In this document: positions 1-8,720 of the stretch, piece after piece
Layout of the letters: each line of letters starts with the position of its first letter
Numbering within the stretch: the first letter of the stretch is position 1
Notes under the pieces: generated by a model
Database searches by the model: none
Seen by the model: the letters and a program-made list of their open reading frames with translations, nothing else
What the model was told of the DNA's origin: nothing
Origin: CAZZIZ01 sp964654535
Lineage (GTDB): Bacteria; Bacteroidota; Bacteroidia; Chitinophagales; UBA2359
Assembly (NCBI GenBank): GCA_964654535.1
Contig: CAZZIZ010000092.1
Coordinates: 1 to 13,249 of the forward strand
Reading direction: 5' to 3'
DNA length: 13,249 bases
Position numbers and translations under genes: made by a program

Positions 1-1243
1 AGGGCATTGCGCTCGACGCTCTGCGCAGATAAGAATCTTGTTGTGGGAAGTACACCTTTAAGTAGCTGGGTTCTTTTTGAGCCAAATGCATAAAGAGCTG
101 TGCCTGAAACATTTCGTCATCCGAGCTTGGATCAAAATTGTTACTGCATATAACGGGATTGTTGTTTTGATTTACCACGGTCCACTCGGGTTCTATTTTT
201 ATCCCTTGCTCCTTAAGTTCCTTGGTCAGCAGATTGTTAATGTCGAAATCCTTAATCCTATCAAACAGGGTTGTCTGCTTGTTCACAGTCATAAACTCTT
301 TAATCAGCTCCTCAATGTACTGAACCGTATTGTTCGCTTGAACCGAAGGAATTTTTCGTTTAGGATCGTCGCTATTTATATTTACAGAGAGGTAAAGGCT
401 TTCGTTTTCTTCTCTTTTGACAATCTCCGTACTTGTTATTCCCGAGGCATCACTAGACACCATGGAGCGCGCAATGCTCCTCCTTCCCTCACTACCAGAT
501 AGTATTTCATTAAAACCGACTCCACTTTCTATTCTGTTCTGAATGGTGGCTACGTAAGAAAAGTTGGCTACCGACTCTTCGTCTATGGTAAAACCAGCTC
601 TAGCAAATGAGTCAATCAGCATTTTTACGAACTCGTGCTGGGCTAGGAAATAAGGCAGTCCACCTTCTACATCTGGATAGTGCGGTTCTGCTCTGGCAAT
701 ATCTCTTTTGTCGCCAGGTCTTTCAAAAGTTAAGTTCAAGTCATCACCTTGTTCAAAACCATCCATCGCCATAATCATTTCGGTGGTGGAGTTTACTTCT
801 GTTTCTGAAACTCGAGTTATAATATCTCCAGCACGAATTCCTGCCGATTGGGCAAGGCTTCCTGCGTAAACGTTTTCGACATATACTCCATAACCAGAGA
901 CCAGACCTTTTTTGCGAATGAGTTCTTCGTCGATATTTCGGAAGTCAACACCAAGTACAACTCTATTGGAGTTTAGTAGAACGCCTCTGCCTTGATTTTG
1001 ATTGGGGCCATCGGAAGCAGCCGCTGGATTATTGGTATCCACGCTAACCTTCTTTTCCATAAAACCTGAGGCTTCACGATTCTCCATCATACGAGAAACG
1101 TCCTTTAGCGCGAAGGAAACACCCCGATTGAATTGCTCTTGGGAAAGCTCATTGGCTTGACCAATCCAATATAACTGTATGGCTATCAAGCCAGTAAGTG
1201 CTACTGTGATGATAAAGACGATCAGGCCTATCTTTCCTTTCAT
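1..1243 (-). CDS. Sensor histidine kinase, N-terminal part, with extracytoplasmic PDZ domain (partial)
   Basis: The minus strand is open from ATG at 1243 to the window edge (414 codons, no stop), so the C-terminus is missing. Residues 5-25 form a membrane segment (KIGLIVF...AIQLYW), followed by a long extracytoplasmic region. Residues about 96-178 are a PDZ domain (VLGVDF, then AGSLAQSAGIRAGDIITRV, then FERPGD). The region ends with YLKVYFPQQDSYLRR, which resembles the segment preceding the second membrane helix in many Bacteroidota two-component sensor kinases (family knowledge). The kinase HisKA/HATPase part would lie beyond the window, so the kinase call is inferred from the N-terminal layout. 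It is divergent from the secreted PDZ protein at 1389, with 145 bp between them. A membrane-anchored PDZ protein of another kind remains possible. Confidence 0.7.
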   Translation of the reverse strand, partial: MKGKIGLIVFIITVALTGLIAIQLYWIGQANELSQEQFNRGVSFALKDVSRMMENREASGFMEKKVSVDTNNPAAASDGPNQNQGRGVLLNSNRVVLGVDFRNIDEELIRKKGLVSGYGVYVENVYAGSLAQSAGIRAGDIITRVSETEVNSTTEMIMAMDGFEQGDDLNLTFERPGDKRDIARAEPHYPDVEGGLPYFLAQHEFVKMLIDSFARAGFTIDEESVANFSYVATIQNRIESGVGFNEILSGSEGRRSIARSMVSSDASGITSTEIVKREENESLYLSVNINSDDPKRKIPSVQANNTVQYIEELIKEFMTVNKQTTLFDRIKDFDINNLLTKELKEQGIKIEPEWTVVNQNNNPVICSNNFDPSSDDEMFQAQLFMHLAQKEPSYLKVYFPQQDSYLRRASSAMP

Positions 1244-1388
1244 TGCTTTAAAATTAGACTAAATGCGTACCTAGAGCCCTCGTTTAACAATACTTAACGA
1301 AGAATATTTGTTGATTATTCACTCTTTAACAAGCACTTAGGTCTCTTTGACTTAATTTAGAACGACAACTTAATTTCAAAATTTGATT

Positions 1389-3317
1389 ATGCAGTACTTT
1401 TTACGTTCTACCATTTCATTTTCGCTACTAACCGCTTTTCTCTTCAGCGGATTGCTACAGGCTCAAGATCAAGAAATCAGAATCAAGGTTCGCAAGCAAG
1501 ATGGCGATAAGGTTATAGAAATTGATAAGACTTTTACTGGCGACGAGGCCACCGGCTTTGACGTCGATCAATGGTTGGAAGAAATGGGCCTCGATTTTGA
1601 GACCGATGTTCTAAACGTCGATGTGGATGTTGAAACGAGTGACGACGAGGATCATATCCTTATTCAAGAAATTGAAAAGGAAACCACCATAAAGATTGAC
1701 AATATGGATGGTGAGAAAAAAGTCGTGATGATTCAGAGCACTGATCCAAATGAGATTAATGCTTTGATGGAACAACACGCCGAAGATGAGAACACGGTTA
1801 TTATCATAAGTGATGGAGACGATGATTTTGTTGGGAATGCCGAAGAGATGCAGCTACAAATTATGCAGCGCATTAAAAACTTGGAAAGTGAATTGAGCAA
1901 TGAGGAGTTTGAAATAGTTAGCGAATACTTTTACGATGCTGATGATGACAAGGGTACGCTTGGCGTTATGATGCAGGTGGATGATAATAATCAAAAGCCA
2001 ATTGTTACCGATGTGATTCCTGGAAGCGCTGCTGAAAAAGCGGGATTGCAAGTAGCGGATCTAATTACTGCTGTAGGTTCTGCGAAGGTTTCAAGCTATC
2101 AAGAGGTGGTAGACGCTTTATCTACTATGAAAAAAGGCGATTCAGTTGACATAAGCTTTGTTCGTCCTGGACAACAAGGAGAGAATATTGAAATGACCAA
2201 AAATGTGGTTTTGGGCGGAGCTCAAAAACGCATGCGTTTCCACGGTGCTCATCCGGGTGCTGGAGTAGATAAAAAAATGGAATGGGTAGAAAGCACTAAA
2301 GGCTCTAGAGTCGGCGGATGCTGTGCTCCTTCTAAACAAGCTACTGGAAGCAAAGACGACACACGTGGATACTTGGGCGTAGAAATAGTGGATACACCAA
2401 ATGGTGTCGCTATAGATAACATCGCTGCAGGAAGTGCGGCTAGCAAGAGCAATATGGCTGAAGGAATGCACATCGTATCATTAGACCGCACGGAGGTTAC
2501 TTCCGCGGATCAATTGATTGCTTTACTAAAAGACAAACTACCTGGAGACAAGGTAAAAGTTAAGTACACCGACGATACGGGTAAGACTTGGAAAGAAAAA
2601 CTAAGACTTCAAAGTAGACCAGCTGAGTTTGCACAAAGAGGTCGCCGTGGTCGTGGTTCTTGCGCTCCTGCGGATATGGCGGGCTGCTGTCCTGGCCAAG
2701 CAAGTAAAAAATGTTGCAAGCCTGAGGATGTAGCCGAGTGTTGTCCAGACCTTTTGCTAATGTATACGCCGGAGGAGATTGCCGAATTCAGTCCAAGACA
2801 ATTGAAGGAGATTATGGAGGAATTGGGAATAGAACGAATAGATAACAGTATCGCGGACGCTCCTACCAAGTACATTGAGATTCAAAAAAAACAACTTGAC
2901 GAGTCGACTAATGTTATCATCATAGAAAAAGATGTAACGAACAACAAGGATTTTGCTAAGGTGAATGTTGTTATTTCTGAAATTACATTAGAGGAATTAG
3001 AAAGAGCTGAAGGAGCAGAGGACATATCTGAAATCTTGTACAAAGATGGCGTGGAATACAGGGAGCTGGAATTAGACGAGTTAACTTTTTATCCCAATCC
3101 TTCTGATGGAAATATTAAGTTGACTTTCCGTGGAGAAGAAAACTTCTACAACATTCGTGTCATCGATTTAAGAGGAGCAGAAGTATATAGCCAGAACACT
3201 CCAAAGGTATCTTCATTCCAAACTGATTTAGACATCAGTTCAAGCCCTAAGGGTGTTTATGTGTTACAGATTTATTCTAACGATCAAGTATTGAATAGAA
3301 AAATAATTATTGAGTAA
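1389..3317 (+). CDS. Secreted Cys-rich protein with two PDZ domains and a type 9 secretion sorting tail
   Basis: The protein has 642 residues. The ATG at 1389 is preferred over an in-frame TTG at 1383 because it begins a clean signal peptide (hydrophobic to about residue 24, cleavage near LQAQ). Residues 30-185 are strongly acidic. PDZ domain 1 spans about 188-275 (LGVMMQ, PGSAAEKAGLQVADLITAVG) and PDZ domain 2 about 326-408 (RGYLGVEI, AAGSAASKSNMAEGMHIVSL). Between and after them are Cys pairs (311-312, 433-434, 442-443, 451-452, plus Cys425), nine Cys in total. The C-terminal 75 or so residues are a T9SS type A sorting domain (FYPNPSDGNIKLTF ... GVYVLQIYS ... KIIIE), so the product should cross the outer membrane and be exported or surface-attached. 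No protease triad is visible. The function is unknown; the CC motifs suggest disulfides or metal binding. A hairpin covers the stop codon and a terminator follows. Confidence 0.85.
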   Translation: MQYFLRSTISFSLLTAFLFSGLLQAQDQEIRIKVRKQDGDKVIEIDKTFTGDEATGFDVDQWLEEMGLDFETDVLNVDVDVETSDDEDHILIQEIEKETTIKIDNMDGEKKVVMIQSTDPNEINALMEQHAEDENTVIIISDGDDDFVGNAEEMQLQIMQRIKNLESELSNEEFEIVSEYFYDADDDKGTLGVMMQVDDNNQKPIVTDVIPGSAAEKAGLQVADLITAVGSAKVSSYQEVVDALSTMKKGDSVDISFVRPGQQGENIEMTKNVVLGGAQKRMRFHGAHPGAGVDKKMEWVESTKGSRVGGCCAPSKQATGSKDDTRGYLGVEIVDTPNGVAIDNIAAGSAASKSNMAEGMHIVSLDRTEVTSADQLIALLKDKLPGDKVKVKYTDDTGKTWKEKLRLQSRPAEFAQRGRRGRGSCAPADMAGCCPGQASKKCCKPEDVAECCPDLLLMYTPEEIAEFSPRQLKEIMEELGIERIDNSIADAPTKYIEIQKKQLDESTNVIIIEKDVTNNKDFAKVNVVISEITLEELERAEGAEDISEILYKDGVEYRELELDELTFYPNPSDGNIKLTFRGEENFYNIRVIDLRGAEVYSQNTPKVSSFQTDLDISSSPKGVYVLQIYSNDQVLNRKIIIE

Positions 3318-3333
3318 GATACCTTACTCAATA
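3308..3333 (+). repeat. Inverted repeat over the stop codon
   Basis: TATTGAGTAAG and CTTACTCAATA form an 11-bp perfect inverted repeat with a 4-nt loop. The stop codon of the PDZ/T9SS gene lies in its left arm. It sits directly before the terminator hairpin. It may protect the 3' end of the mRNA or act with the terminator. Confidence 0.5.
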
Positions 3334-3335
3334 GA

Positions 3336-3369
3336 AAAAGCCTCTGGGAACATTCTCAGGGGCTTTTTT
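3336..3369 (+). terminator. Intrinsic terminator after the PDZ/T9SS gene
   Basis: AAAAGCC...CTG.GAA pairs with TTC.CAG.GGCTTTT around a CAT loop, with two wobble positions, and runs into six T residues. The A-tract on the left would let it act in both directions. Confidence 0.8.
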
Positions 3370-3435
3370 GTTATGCCTGTAAGGGATAATGAACTATCTC
3401 CCGTTTTACCTATTTTAGACATAAAATTAACTCCT

Positions 3436-3756
3436 ATGTCAGAGTATATAACCGTCGCCACCTACGACAACATGATTGATATGGCCGCTGCAAGAGACTT
3501 GTTAGAGTCGGCAGGAATTAACTGCTTTACTGAAGACGATACCGCCAGCACCTATGCCTTGGTTCCTAATGCCAATGGAAACAATATTCTAAGGGTAAGT
3601 GCCAAGGATGCAAAAGAAGCTCTGGACATTATCGATTCAACGGGTTATCAAAGAGTAAAAGAACCAGGCATTGGAAGAAAGGAGAAGTATTTCTTAGGCG
3701 TCGTTGGGTTTATTGCCCTTGTAACCATTACTTACTTTTTCGTAGTGCTTGGCTAA
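3436..3756 (+). CDS. DUF2007-like small protein with C-terminal membrane anchor
   Basis: The protein has 106 residues. An upstream in-frame TTG (3310) would place the N-terminus inside the preceding gene's stop codon and terminator, so the ATG at 3436 (MSEYITVATYDN) is chosen. Residues 3-70 have the small alpha/beta pattern of DUF2007 (putative signal-transducing domain): a strand, a helix ARDLLESAGINCF, then NILRVSAKDAKEALDII. One membrane helix lies at about 85-105 (FLGVVGFIALVTITYFFVVL), with the soluble domain probably on the cytoplasmic side. It stands alone between the upstream terminator and the DUF1801 gene. The family has no firmly established function. Confidence 0.7.
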   Translation: MSEYITVATYDNMIDMAAARDLLESAGINCFTEDDTASTYALVPNANGNNILRVSAKDAKEALDIIDSTGYQRVKEPGIGRKEKYFLGVVGFIALVTITYFFVVLG

Positions 3757-3819
3757 GGAATACAGCTTTAGTTCAAATTTTCTTGCTGCCATTTTCTACC
3801 TTAGAAAAAAAATTATTCA

Positions 3820-4278
3820 ATGCAATCCAAAGCAGCAACTCCAAAAGAATATGTAGATAGTCTTCCAGAAGATCGTAAGAAGGCAATCAAAAAGCTTAGA
3901 ACGGTTATAAAGAAAAACCTACCCAAGGGTTTCAAAGAAGCTATGCAGTACGGGATGCTAGGCTACGTTGTGCCCCACTCTATTTATCCTGACGGCTATC
4001 ATTGCAAACCAGAAACTCCACTGCCTTTTATGAATGTGGCCTCACAGAAAAACTTCATCGCCGTGTATCATAGCGGTGTATATGCGGATAAGAAACTTAT
4101 GACCTGGTTCACCAAAGAATACGGCAAACGCGTAGAAGGCAAACTAGATATGGGTAAAAGCTGCGTGCGCTTCAAAAAAATCGACAAGATTCCCTACGAC
4201 CTCATCGGCGAACTAGCCAGTAAAATGACCGTAGACGATTGGATCAAACTTTACGAGAAGAACATCAAGAAGAAATAA
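3820..4278 (+). CDS. DUF1801 (YdhG-like) family protein
   Basis: The protein has 152 residues, is basic and has no signal peptide. The pattern matches DUF1801: an N-terminal helix (EYVDSLPEDRKKAIKKLRTVIKK), the FKEAMQYGMLGYVVP motif, then PLPFMNVASQKNFIAVYHSG and GKSCVRFKK, and C-terminal LIGELASKMTVDDWIKLYEK. Members are small cytoplasmic proteins of unknown biochemical role. The ATG at 3820 is the first start after a 63-bp intergenic stretch. It converges on the S9 peptidase gene with only 10 bp between the stop codons, and no clear hairpin separates them. Confidence 0.85.
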   Translation: MQSKAATPKEYVDSLPEDRKKAIKKLRTVIKKNLPKGFKEAMQYGMLGYVVPHSIYPDGYHCKPETPLPFMNVASQKNFIAVYHSGVYADKKLMTWFTKEYGKRVEGKLDMGKSCVRFKKIDKIPYDLIGELASKMTVDDWIKLYEKNIKKK

Positions 4279-4288
4279 GCTTAGGTCC

Positions 4289-6733
4289 TTAGTTCGTACC
4301 CTTAATTTCTTCCACCACCTTTCTATTCTTCACGTGTTCTTCCAGCCAAGTGTCCTGCTCCCACAACAAGTGTAAGATGCTTTCCTTAGCGCGATAGCCG
4401 TGGCTTTCCTTCGGTAGCATAACCAAACGTACAGTAGACCCTAAACCCTTAAGCGCATTGAAATAGCGCTGACTCTGCAATGGATAAGTACCACTATTGT
4501 TATCTGCTTCTCCGTGTATGAGCAGTAATGGCGTTTTCATTTTATCAGCATGCATGAAAGGAGACATCTCATAATAGATCTCTGGTGCCTCCCAATAAGA
4601 GCGCTCTTCCGATTGAAAACCAAAAGGTGTTAAAGTTCTATTGTAGGCGCCACTTCTGGCAATACCAGCCGCAAACAAATCTGAATGCGACAATAAGTTT
4701 GCCACCATAAAAGCACCATAACTATGACCGCCAACACCAACACGGTTTCTATCAATATAACCCATAGCATCGACCGCATCAATTGCTGCTTTAGCATTTG
4801 CTACGAGTTGCTTTCTAAAAGAATCATTTGGCTCCTCATCGCCTTCGCCGACAATTGGAAATGCCGCTCCGTCTAATACAACATAGCCGCGGGTCACCCA
4901 ATAAATAGGTGAGCCATAGTAAGGATAGGTAAATGCATTTGGATTCTTAGTATTCTGAGCAGCGCTCGCTTTATCCTTGAACTCACGAGGATAAGCCCAC
5001 AATATCATCGGCATTTTTTCTTTCGAATCCATACTATAACCGAGAGGCAAATAAAGCGTGCCCGAAAGCTCTAAGCCATCATCACGCTTATAGGTAATCA
5101 CTTCCTTATGAACGTCCTGAATACTTTTAAATGGGTTTTCAAAGTTGGTCAAGGCAAAAGACTTGCCTGTACTCAGGTTTTTAATATGGTAGTTCGGATA
5201 GTCGCTCGGAGACTCCAGGCGAATAGCCAACTCATTGGTTTCAATATTATAATCCCAAAGCTCTTCGAGTTTGTCTGTGTAAGTTGATTGAAAGACGCGC
5301 TCCTTTTCAAGAGTCGACAAGTTCATCTTATCCAAAAAAGGAAACTGTCCTTTTTCACTATGCCCTTCACCTAACAAATAAACGAATCCATCTTTTTCGG
5401 CCACTACGTTTGTGCCCCACTCATTGCGTTCTGTTACCAAGTATCCAGGATCACTATACCTGTCTTGATAGTTTCGGTCAGAAATAACTTTCGGTTCTAT
5501 CTTACTATCAGATGGATTAAAGAGATAAGACTTTGTATTTCTGGTATTCCACCAGAAGTCAGTAGCAATAGCCGTATCATCATTGATCCATTCAAGTCGA
5601 TTGAATCTATTAATAGTGCGCAATAAAAAATGCCCCTCTTCCCTAAACGGCGCATCAACTTGAAAAACTTCATCACGAAAATCGGCTTCTACGTTTGCAT
5701 CCCCGCCATCGAGCGCTACGGCATAGGTGTAAGATGCCGGCTTATCACCACGCCATCTAAAACTTCGAGGCTGTTTAATACTAGACATGAATCCCTTTGG
5801 GATATCTTCTATCAAAGGCAATTCAGAAATCGTTTTGACCAACTTGCCATCCTTATCGTAAATATCAGTCTGCGAAGCAAACCTTCTGTAAGGAACGATA
5901 TAAGAGAAAGGACGCTTTACCTGACTCACCATTATATAGTTGCCGTCAGGAGAAAAGTTAATACCATTATACATAGCAGCTCCTAACCATAGAGTAGATT
6001 TTCCATTCAAATCGACGCGATGAATCTCGGAAGTAGCCAATTGTTCAAAATTGTGCTCATCATTAGGGTTTTGTAGCAAGTCCTGATAAGTTCTATTCTG
6101 TGCCTTTTTTCCGTCGGCAATTGTAACCGTTGGGCCAGTAGGAGTAGCTATCTCCGTATTTATAAGTTGAGGGCCATTTCCAGCGACCATTTTTACGAGT
6201 AGTGCCTTGCTGTCTTCAAACCAACTGAATACACTACGCATATTCGCGTTGGCTTTCGCTTCCGTAAGCTTCTTTACGCTCGCTTTCTTCACATCGAGCA
6301 CCCAAACTTCCAAACCGTTCTTTGCAGTATTGGTAAAAGCCATTTTCGTTTGATCTGGCGACCAAGAAAAATTGGTCAATCGCGCGTTAGTCGGTAAACC
6401 GCTAACTGCTCTAGGGCTTGCATCGCCCTTTGCTCCGATTCGTTTTACCTTCAAATTATTATAGTAAGAAACACGACTTCCTATGTTCGTCTTCGGATCA
6501 ATCCTTAATCCACCCAAGCGCATTTCTTCCTGCGACAACTCTTCAATGGTTTTATAAGGATTACGATAAAGCAAAACCATATTCTTCTTGGCATCGTCCA
6601 TGCGCACACGTGGAGCCAACTCCACGTCAACGAGGTCTAGAATCTCTTTCGCTGGTTTTTGGTAAGACAAGCTTTCTTGCGCGTTCAAATACATAGAGGT
6701 AAATAAAATCAATAGGGAAATACAGTTTTTCAT
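4289..6733 (-). CDS. Secreted prolyl-oligopeptidase family (S9) serine peptidase
   Basis: The protein has 814 residues. The start is set at 6733 because MKNCISLLILFTSMYLNAQ is a signal peptide; a more upstream ATG at 6778 would put 15 extra residues before it. The N-terminal two thirds resemble a beta-propeller with repeated strand motifs (FSWSPDQTKMAFT, NFSPDGNYIMVS, LEWINDDTAIATD). The C-terminal alpha/beta hydrolase domain has the nucleophile elbow GGHSYGAF (Ser671), the acid in HGEADNNSG (Asp744) and the His in ESHGY (His778), so the catalytic triad is complete. The GEADNNSGT and SYWEAPEIYYEMSPF segments fit the glutamyl endopeptidase/aminopeptidase branch of S9. It probably digests peptides in the periplasm. 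No neighbouring partner gene is evident. Confidence 0.9.
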   Translation of the reverse strand: MKNCISLLILFTSMYLNAQESLSYQKPAKEILDLVDVELAPRVRMDDAKKNMVLLYRNPYKTIEELSQEEMRLGGLRIDPKTNIGSRVSYYNNLKVKRIGAKGDASPRAVSGLPTNARLTNFSWSPDQTKMAFTNTAKNGLEVWVLDVKKASVKKLTEAKANANMRSVFSWFEDSKALLVKMVAGNGPQLINTEIATPTGPTVTIADGKKAQNRTYQDLLQNPNDEHNFEQLATSEIHRVDLNGKSTLWLGAAMYNGINFSPDGNYIMVSQVKRPFSYIVPYRRFASQTDIYDKDGKLVKTISELPLIEDIPKGFMSSIKQPRSFRWRGDKPASYTYAVALDGGDANVEADFRDEVFQVDAPFREEGHFLLRTINRFNRLEWINDDTAIATDFWWNTRNTKSYLFNPSDSKIEPKVISDRNYQDRYSDPGYLVTERNEWGTNVVAEKDGFVYLLGEGHSEKGQFPFLDKMNLSTLEKERVFQSTYTDKLEELWDYNIETNELAIRLESPSDYPNYHIKNLSTGKSFALTNFENPFKSIQDVHKEVITYKRDDGLELSGTLYLPLGYSMDSKEKMPMILWAYPREFKDKASAAQNTKNPNAFTYPYYGSPIYWVTRGYVVLDGAAFPIVGEGDEEPNDSFRKQLVANAKAAIDAVDAMGYIDRNRVGVGGHSYGAFMVANLLSHSDLFAAGIARSGAYNRTLTPFGFQSEERSYWEAPEIYYEMSPFMHADKMKTPLLLIHGEADNNSGTYPLQSQRYFNALKGLGSTVRLVMLPKESHGYRAKESILHLLWEQDTWLEEHVKNRKVVEEIKGTN

Positions 6734-6748
6734 AATGACTATTTGCAA

Positions 6749-6778
6749 TGAATATACCCAATTAGCCTTATCTATCAA
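6749..6778 (-). promoter_or_regulatory. Possible promoter of the S9 peptidase gene
   Basis: On the minus strand TTG (6778-6776) is followed after 19 bp by TATATTCA (6756-6749), a two-mismatch match to the Bacteroidota TTG-N17-23-TAnnTTTG promoter. It lies 15 bp before the chosen ATG, which leaves only a very short leader. Confidence 0.3.
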
Positions 6779-7043
6779 GGTTCTAGATATGAAAGCCTCA
6801 GAAACCCAAATATTAATTGGGGATTATTCTGCATTACTCTTTTACGCATCCCTTCCCATAAGTATGCTATCTCCCTCTGTATATTCAGGGTGTTAAGAAA
6901 GCTTAACAGGCCTATAACCGACAAGACGATTCAACTAGTCGTTATTAGATAAATTAATGACGCACTTGTACAATTTTAATTTCGCCTTGGAAGTTTTATT
7001 GCATAGCTTTAAAGTGTACAGTCATAACTAATCCTAGCAAAAA
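6779..7043. other. Divergent intergenic region with a small hairpin
   Basis: No credible gene is seen between the S9 peptidase and the AraC-family regulator. TGTTAAG-AAAG-CTTAACA (6891-6908) is a perfect 7-bp hairpin, and TTGTACAA (6966-6973) is an 8-bp palindrome. TAGCTTTA at 7004 could be a weak -7 element for the regulator gene. The paired AGGRAARATYGAC boxes found upstream of the downstream genes are not apparent here, so autoregulation through them is not supported. Confidence 0.4.
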
Positions 7044-7895
7044 ATGAAATTAACTTACTCCAGCTTCAAAGACGAAGATAAGTTCATAATGACCGATTTT
7101 TGTTGTGACCAATCTCAAGAGCTACTTGAGAGAAAAGGACTATACAAGATTCTATGGAGTCAAAAAGAGCCTGTTGAGCTAACTGTCGACGACTACCAAC
7201 AAAATCTTAAGAAAAACGAGTTAATTTTTTGTACACCTTTAAACGTCGTTAATGTGCCAAAAGACAATGAAGGTCTAGTGGCTTTTGTATTCAACAAACA
7301 ATTCTTTTGCATTCAAACCCACGATGATCAGGTATCCTGCAACGGCTTTTTGTTTTTCGGATCAGCACAACCGCAAATCATACAGCTCGTAGAAGAAGAC
7401 CGAAAGAGATTCTGTAATATGCAGACACTCTTTAAAGAAGATTTATCTATAAAAGATTATTTACAAGGAGAAATGCTTCGCACCTTACTGAAAAGGCTTC
7501 TAATCATTTCTACGCGTATGGCTAAGAATAACCTTCCTGAGCCTAGCATCCAAAACGATCAACTTAACCTAATCAGAGAATACAACCTTCTGGTAGAAAA
7601 GCACTTTCGCGAGCATCATCAAGTAAAAGAATACGCCAATCTCTTATTTAAATCTCCAAAGACCCTATCTAACCTTTTCCCTAAGTTTACCGACAAGACG
7701 CCCCTAATGGTCATTAACGAAAGAATAGTGCTAGAAGCAAAACGCTTACTACTTTATTCTACTAAGTCTAATGATGAAATAGCTATGGAACTAGGTTATA
7801 GCGATGGAAGTCACTTCTCCAAATTCTTTAAGAAACACGAAGGACAGAGCCCTTCAGCGTTTAAGAAGTCCAAATTGGCAGCCGAACTCAGCTAG
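7044..7895 (+). CDS. AraC-family transcriptional regulator with Cys-rich sensor half
   Basis: The protein has 283 residues. The C-terminal 100 or so residues (about 176-275) are an AraC/XylS double helix-turn-helix: VKEYANLLFKSPKTLSNLFPKF for the first HTH, then RIVLEAKRLLLYST and the family signature DEIAMELGYSDGSHFSKFFKKHEGQSPSAFKK for the second. The N-terminal half (about 1-160) fits a cupin-like AraC sensor (LKKNELIFCTPLNVVNV). It contains six Cys (20, 21, 63, 89, 99, 124), an unusual number, which could serve metal or redox sensing (inference). It lies directly upstream, in the same direction, of an array of genes and non-coding units carrying 21-bp-spaced direct repeats, the usual AraC-family operator layout. 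I infer that it activates them. Its ligand is unknown. Confidence 0.9.
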   Translation: MKLTYSSFKDEDKFIMTDFCCDQSQELLERKGLYKILWSQKEPVELTVDDYQQNLKKNELIFCTPLNVVNVPKDNEGLVAFVFNKQFFCIQTHDDQVSCNGFLFFGSAQPQIIQLVEEDRKRFCNMQTLFKEDLSIKDYLQGEMLRTLLKRLLIISTRMAKNNLPEPSIQNDQLNLIREYNLLVEKHFREHHQVKEYANLLFKSPKTLSNLFPKFTDKTPLMVINERIVLEAKRLLLYSTKSNDEIAMELGYSDGSHFSKFFKKHEGQSPSAFKKSKLAAELS

Positions 7896-7917
7896 GCATC
7901 ACACGCCATAGTCAATT

Positions 7918-7984
7918 AGGGAAGAATTGACAAGTCTTAAGGCAAGATTGACCATATCTCGAGCTTGCTTTAGCTTCATCTTTG
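7918..7984 (+). promoter_or_regulatory. Promoter P1 with paired regulator boxes (cupredoxin 1)
   Basis: Box 1 is AGGGAAGAATTGAC (7918-7931) and box 2 is AGGCAAGATTGAC (7940-7952); their ends are 21 bp apart. The -7 element CATCTTTG (7977-7984) starts 25 bp after box 2 ends. The same arrangement recurs before every downstream unit. Box 2 covers the -33 region, so class II style activation by the neighbouring AraC-family protein is inferred. Confidence 0.75.
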
Positions 7985-8021
7985 CATTGTTAAAAATTAA
8001 AGATCCTTTTAAACAACAACA

Positions 8022-8687
8022 ATGAAAAGAATAACATCAACATTTATAGCAGTTTTGCTTTCTATGTTCACCTTTCTAAGCGCTCAAGTCCAAGAAGTAA
8101 AATTGGAACAAATGACTGGAAAGTTCACAACAGAAACATTGACGCTAAGTCCAGGAGAGTACCAATTTAATATTTCAAACAATGAAGTCGGTCACGACGT
8201 TGGGTTCGTGCTCGTACCAAAAGGACAATACGACCAAAGCAAGCACATTAAAGAAGCATATGTAAAAGCTCCTGTAAAATCAGGGGCTAACGGTATGACC
8301 GGCGTTGTAAACTTAGCACCTGGAGAATATGAGTACTTCTGCCCACTAAATCCGACGCCTAAGTATACGCTTATGGTTAAAGAAACGGCAGGAACCATCA
8401 AACTTGGTCAAGTCCCTGGAAAATTCAACGTTCAGGCGCTTACTGTAGCTGAAGGAACCTACCAATTCGAAATCGCCAACTCCGGCGTAGATCACGAAGT
8501 TGGTTTCGTGCTAGTACCAAAAGGTCAATACGAAATGAGTGACCACATTAAGGCTGCTTACGTTACGGAAACTGTTAAGACAGGCGCTAGCTCTCTAACC
8601 GGACTAGTCGACCTAGAAGCAGGAGAATACGAATACTTCTGCCCAATGAACCCGACGCCAAAGTATACGCTAACTGTAGTAAAATAA
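8022..8687 (+). CDS. Secreted two-domain cupredoxin-like protein (copy 1)
   Basis: The protein has 221 residues with a signal peptide cleaved near FLSA-QVQ (residue 21). Two homologous domains follow (about 24-119 and 125-220), each with TL(S)PGEYQF, then G/DHDVGFVLVPKGQY, then HIK.AYV, then (A/E)AGEYEYFCP(L/M)NPTPKYTL. This is the cupredoxin-like beta-sandwich pattern. His58 and Cys107 in domain 1, and His158 and Cys207 in domain 2, sit where type 1 copper ligands are expected. The usual second His after the Cys (CxxxxH) is absent and replaced by Asn/Pro/Thr/Lys, so standard blue-copper binding is doubtful. It probably works in the periplasm or at the surface. It is the first unit of block A, has its own promoter and terminator, and is paralogous to the gene at 10431. 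Confidence 0.8.
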   Translation: MKRITSTFIAVLLSMFTFLSAQVQEVKLEQMTGKFTTETLTLSPGEYQFNISNNEVGHDVGFVLVPKGQYDQSKHIKEAYVKAPVKSGANGMTGVVNLAPGEYEYFCPLNPTPKYTLMVKETAGTIKLGQVPGKFNVQALTVAEGTYQFEIANSGVDHEVGFVLVPKGQYEMSDHIKAAYVTETVKTGASSLTGLVDLEAGEYEYFCPMNPTPKYTLTVVK

Positions 8688-8720
8688 TTACGTACCACGT
8701 TTTTAACTTTTATTTTATTG

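Noticed and set aside
77..502. Plus-strand 141-codon ORF at the left edge
   Set aside because: It is antisense to the continuous minus-strand kinase/PDZ reading frame, has no domain and uses a chance frame.
3310..3435. TTG start at 3310 for the DUF2007-like gene
   Set aside because: It would place coding sequence over the upstream stop codon hairpin and terminator; the family-like sequence begins at MSEYITV (3436).
4279..4288. Shared terminator between the converging DUF1801 and S9 genes
   Set aside because: CTTAGGTCCTTAG near 4279 looks palindromic at first sight but does not pair properly.
8192..8401. Minus-strand ORF inside cupredoxin 1
   Set aside because: It is an antisense shadow of a well-supported coding region with no features of its own.
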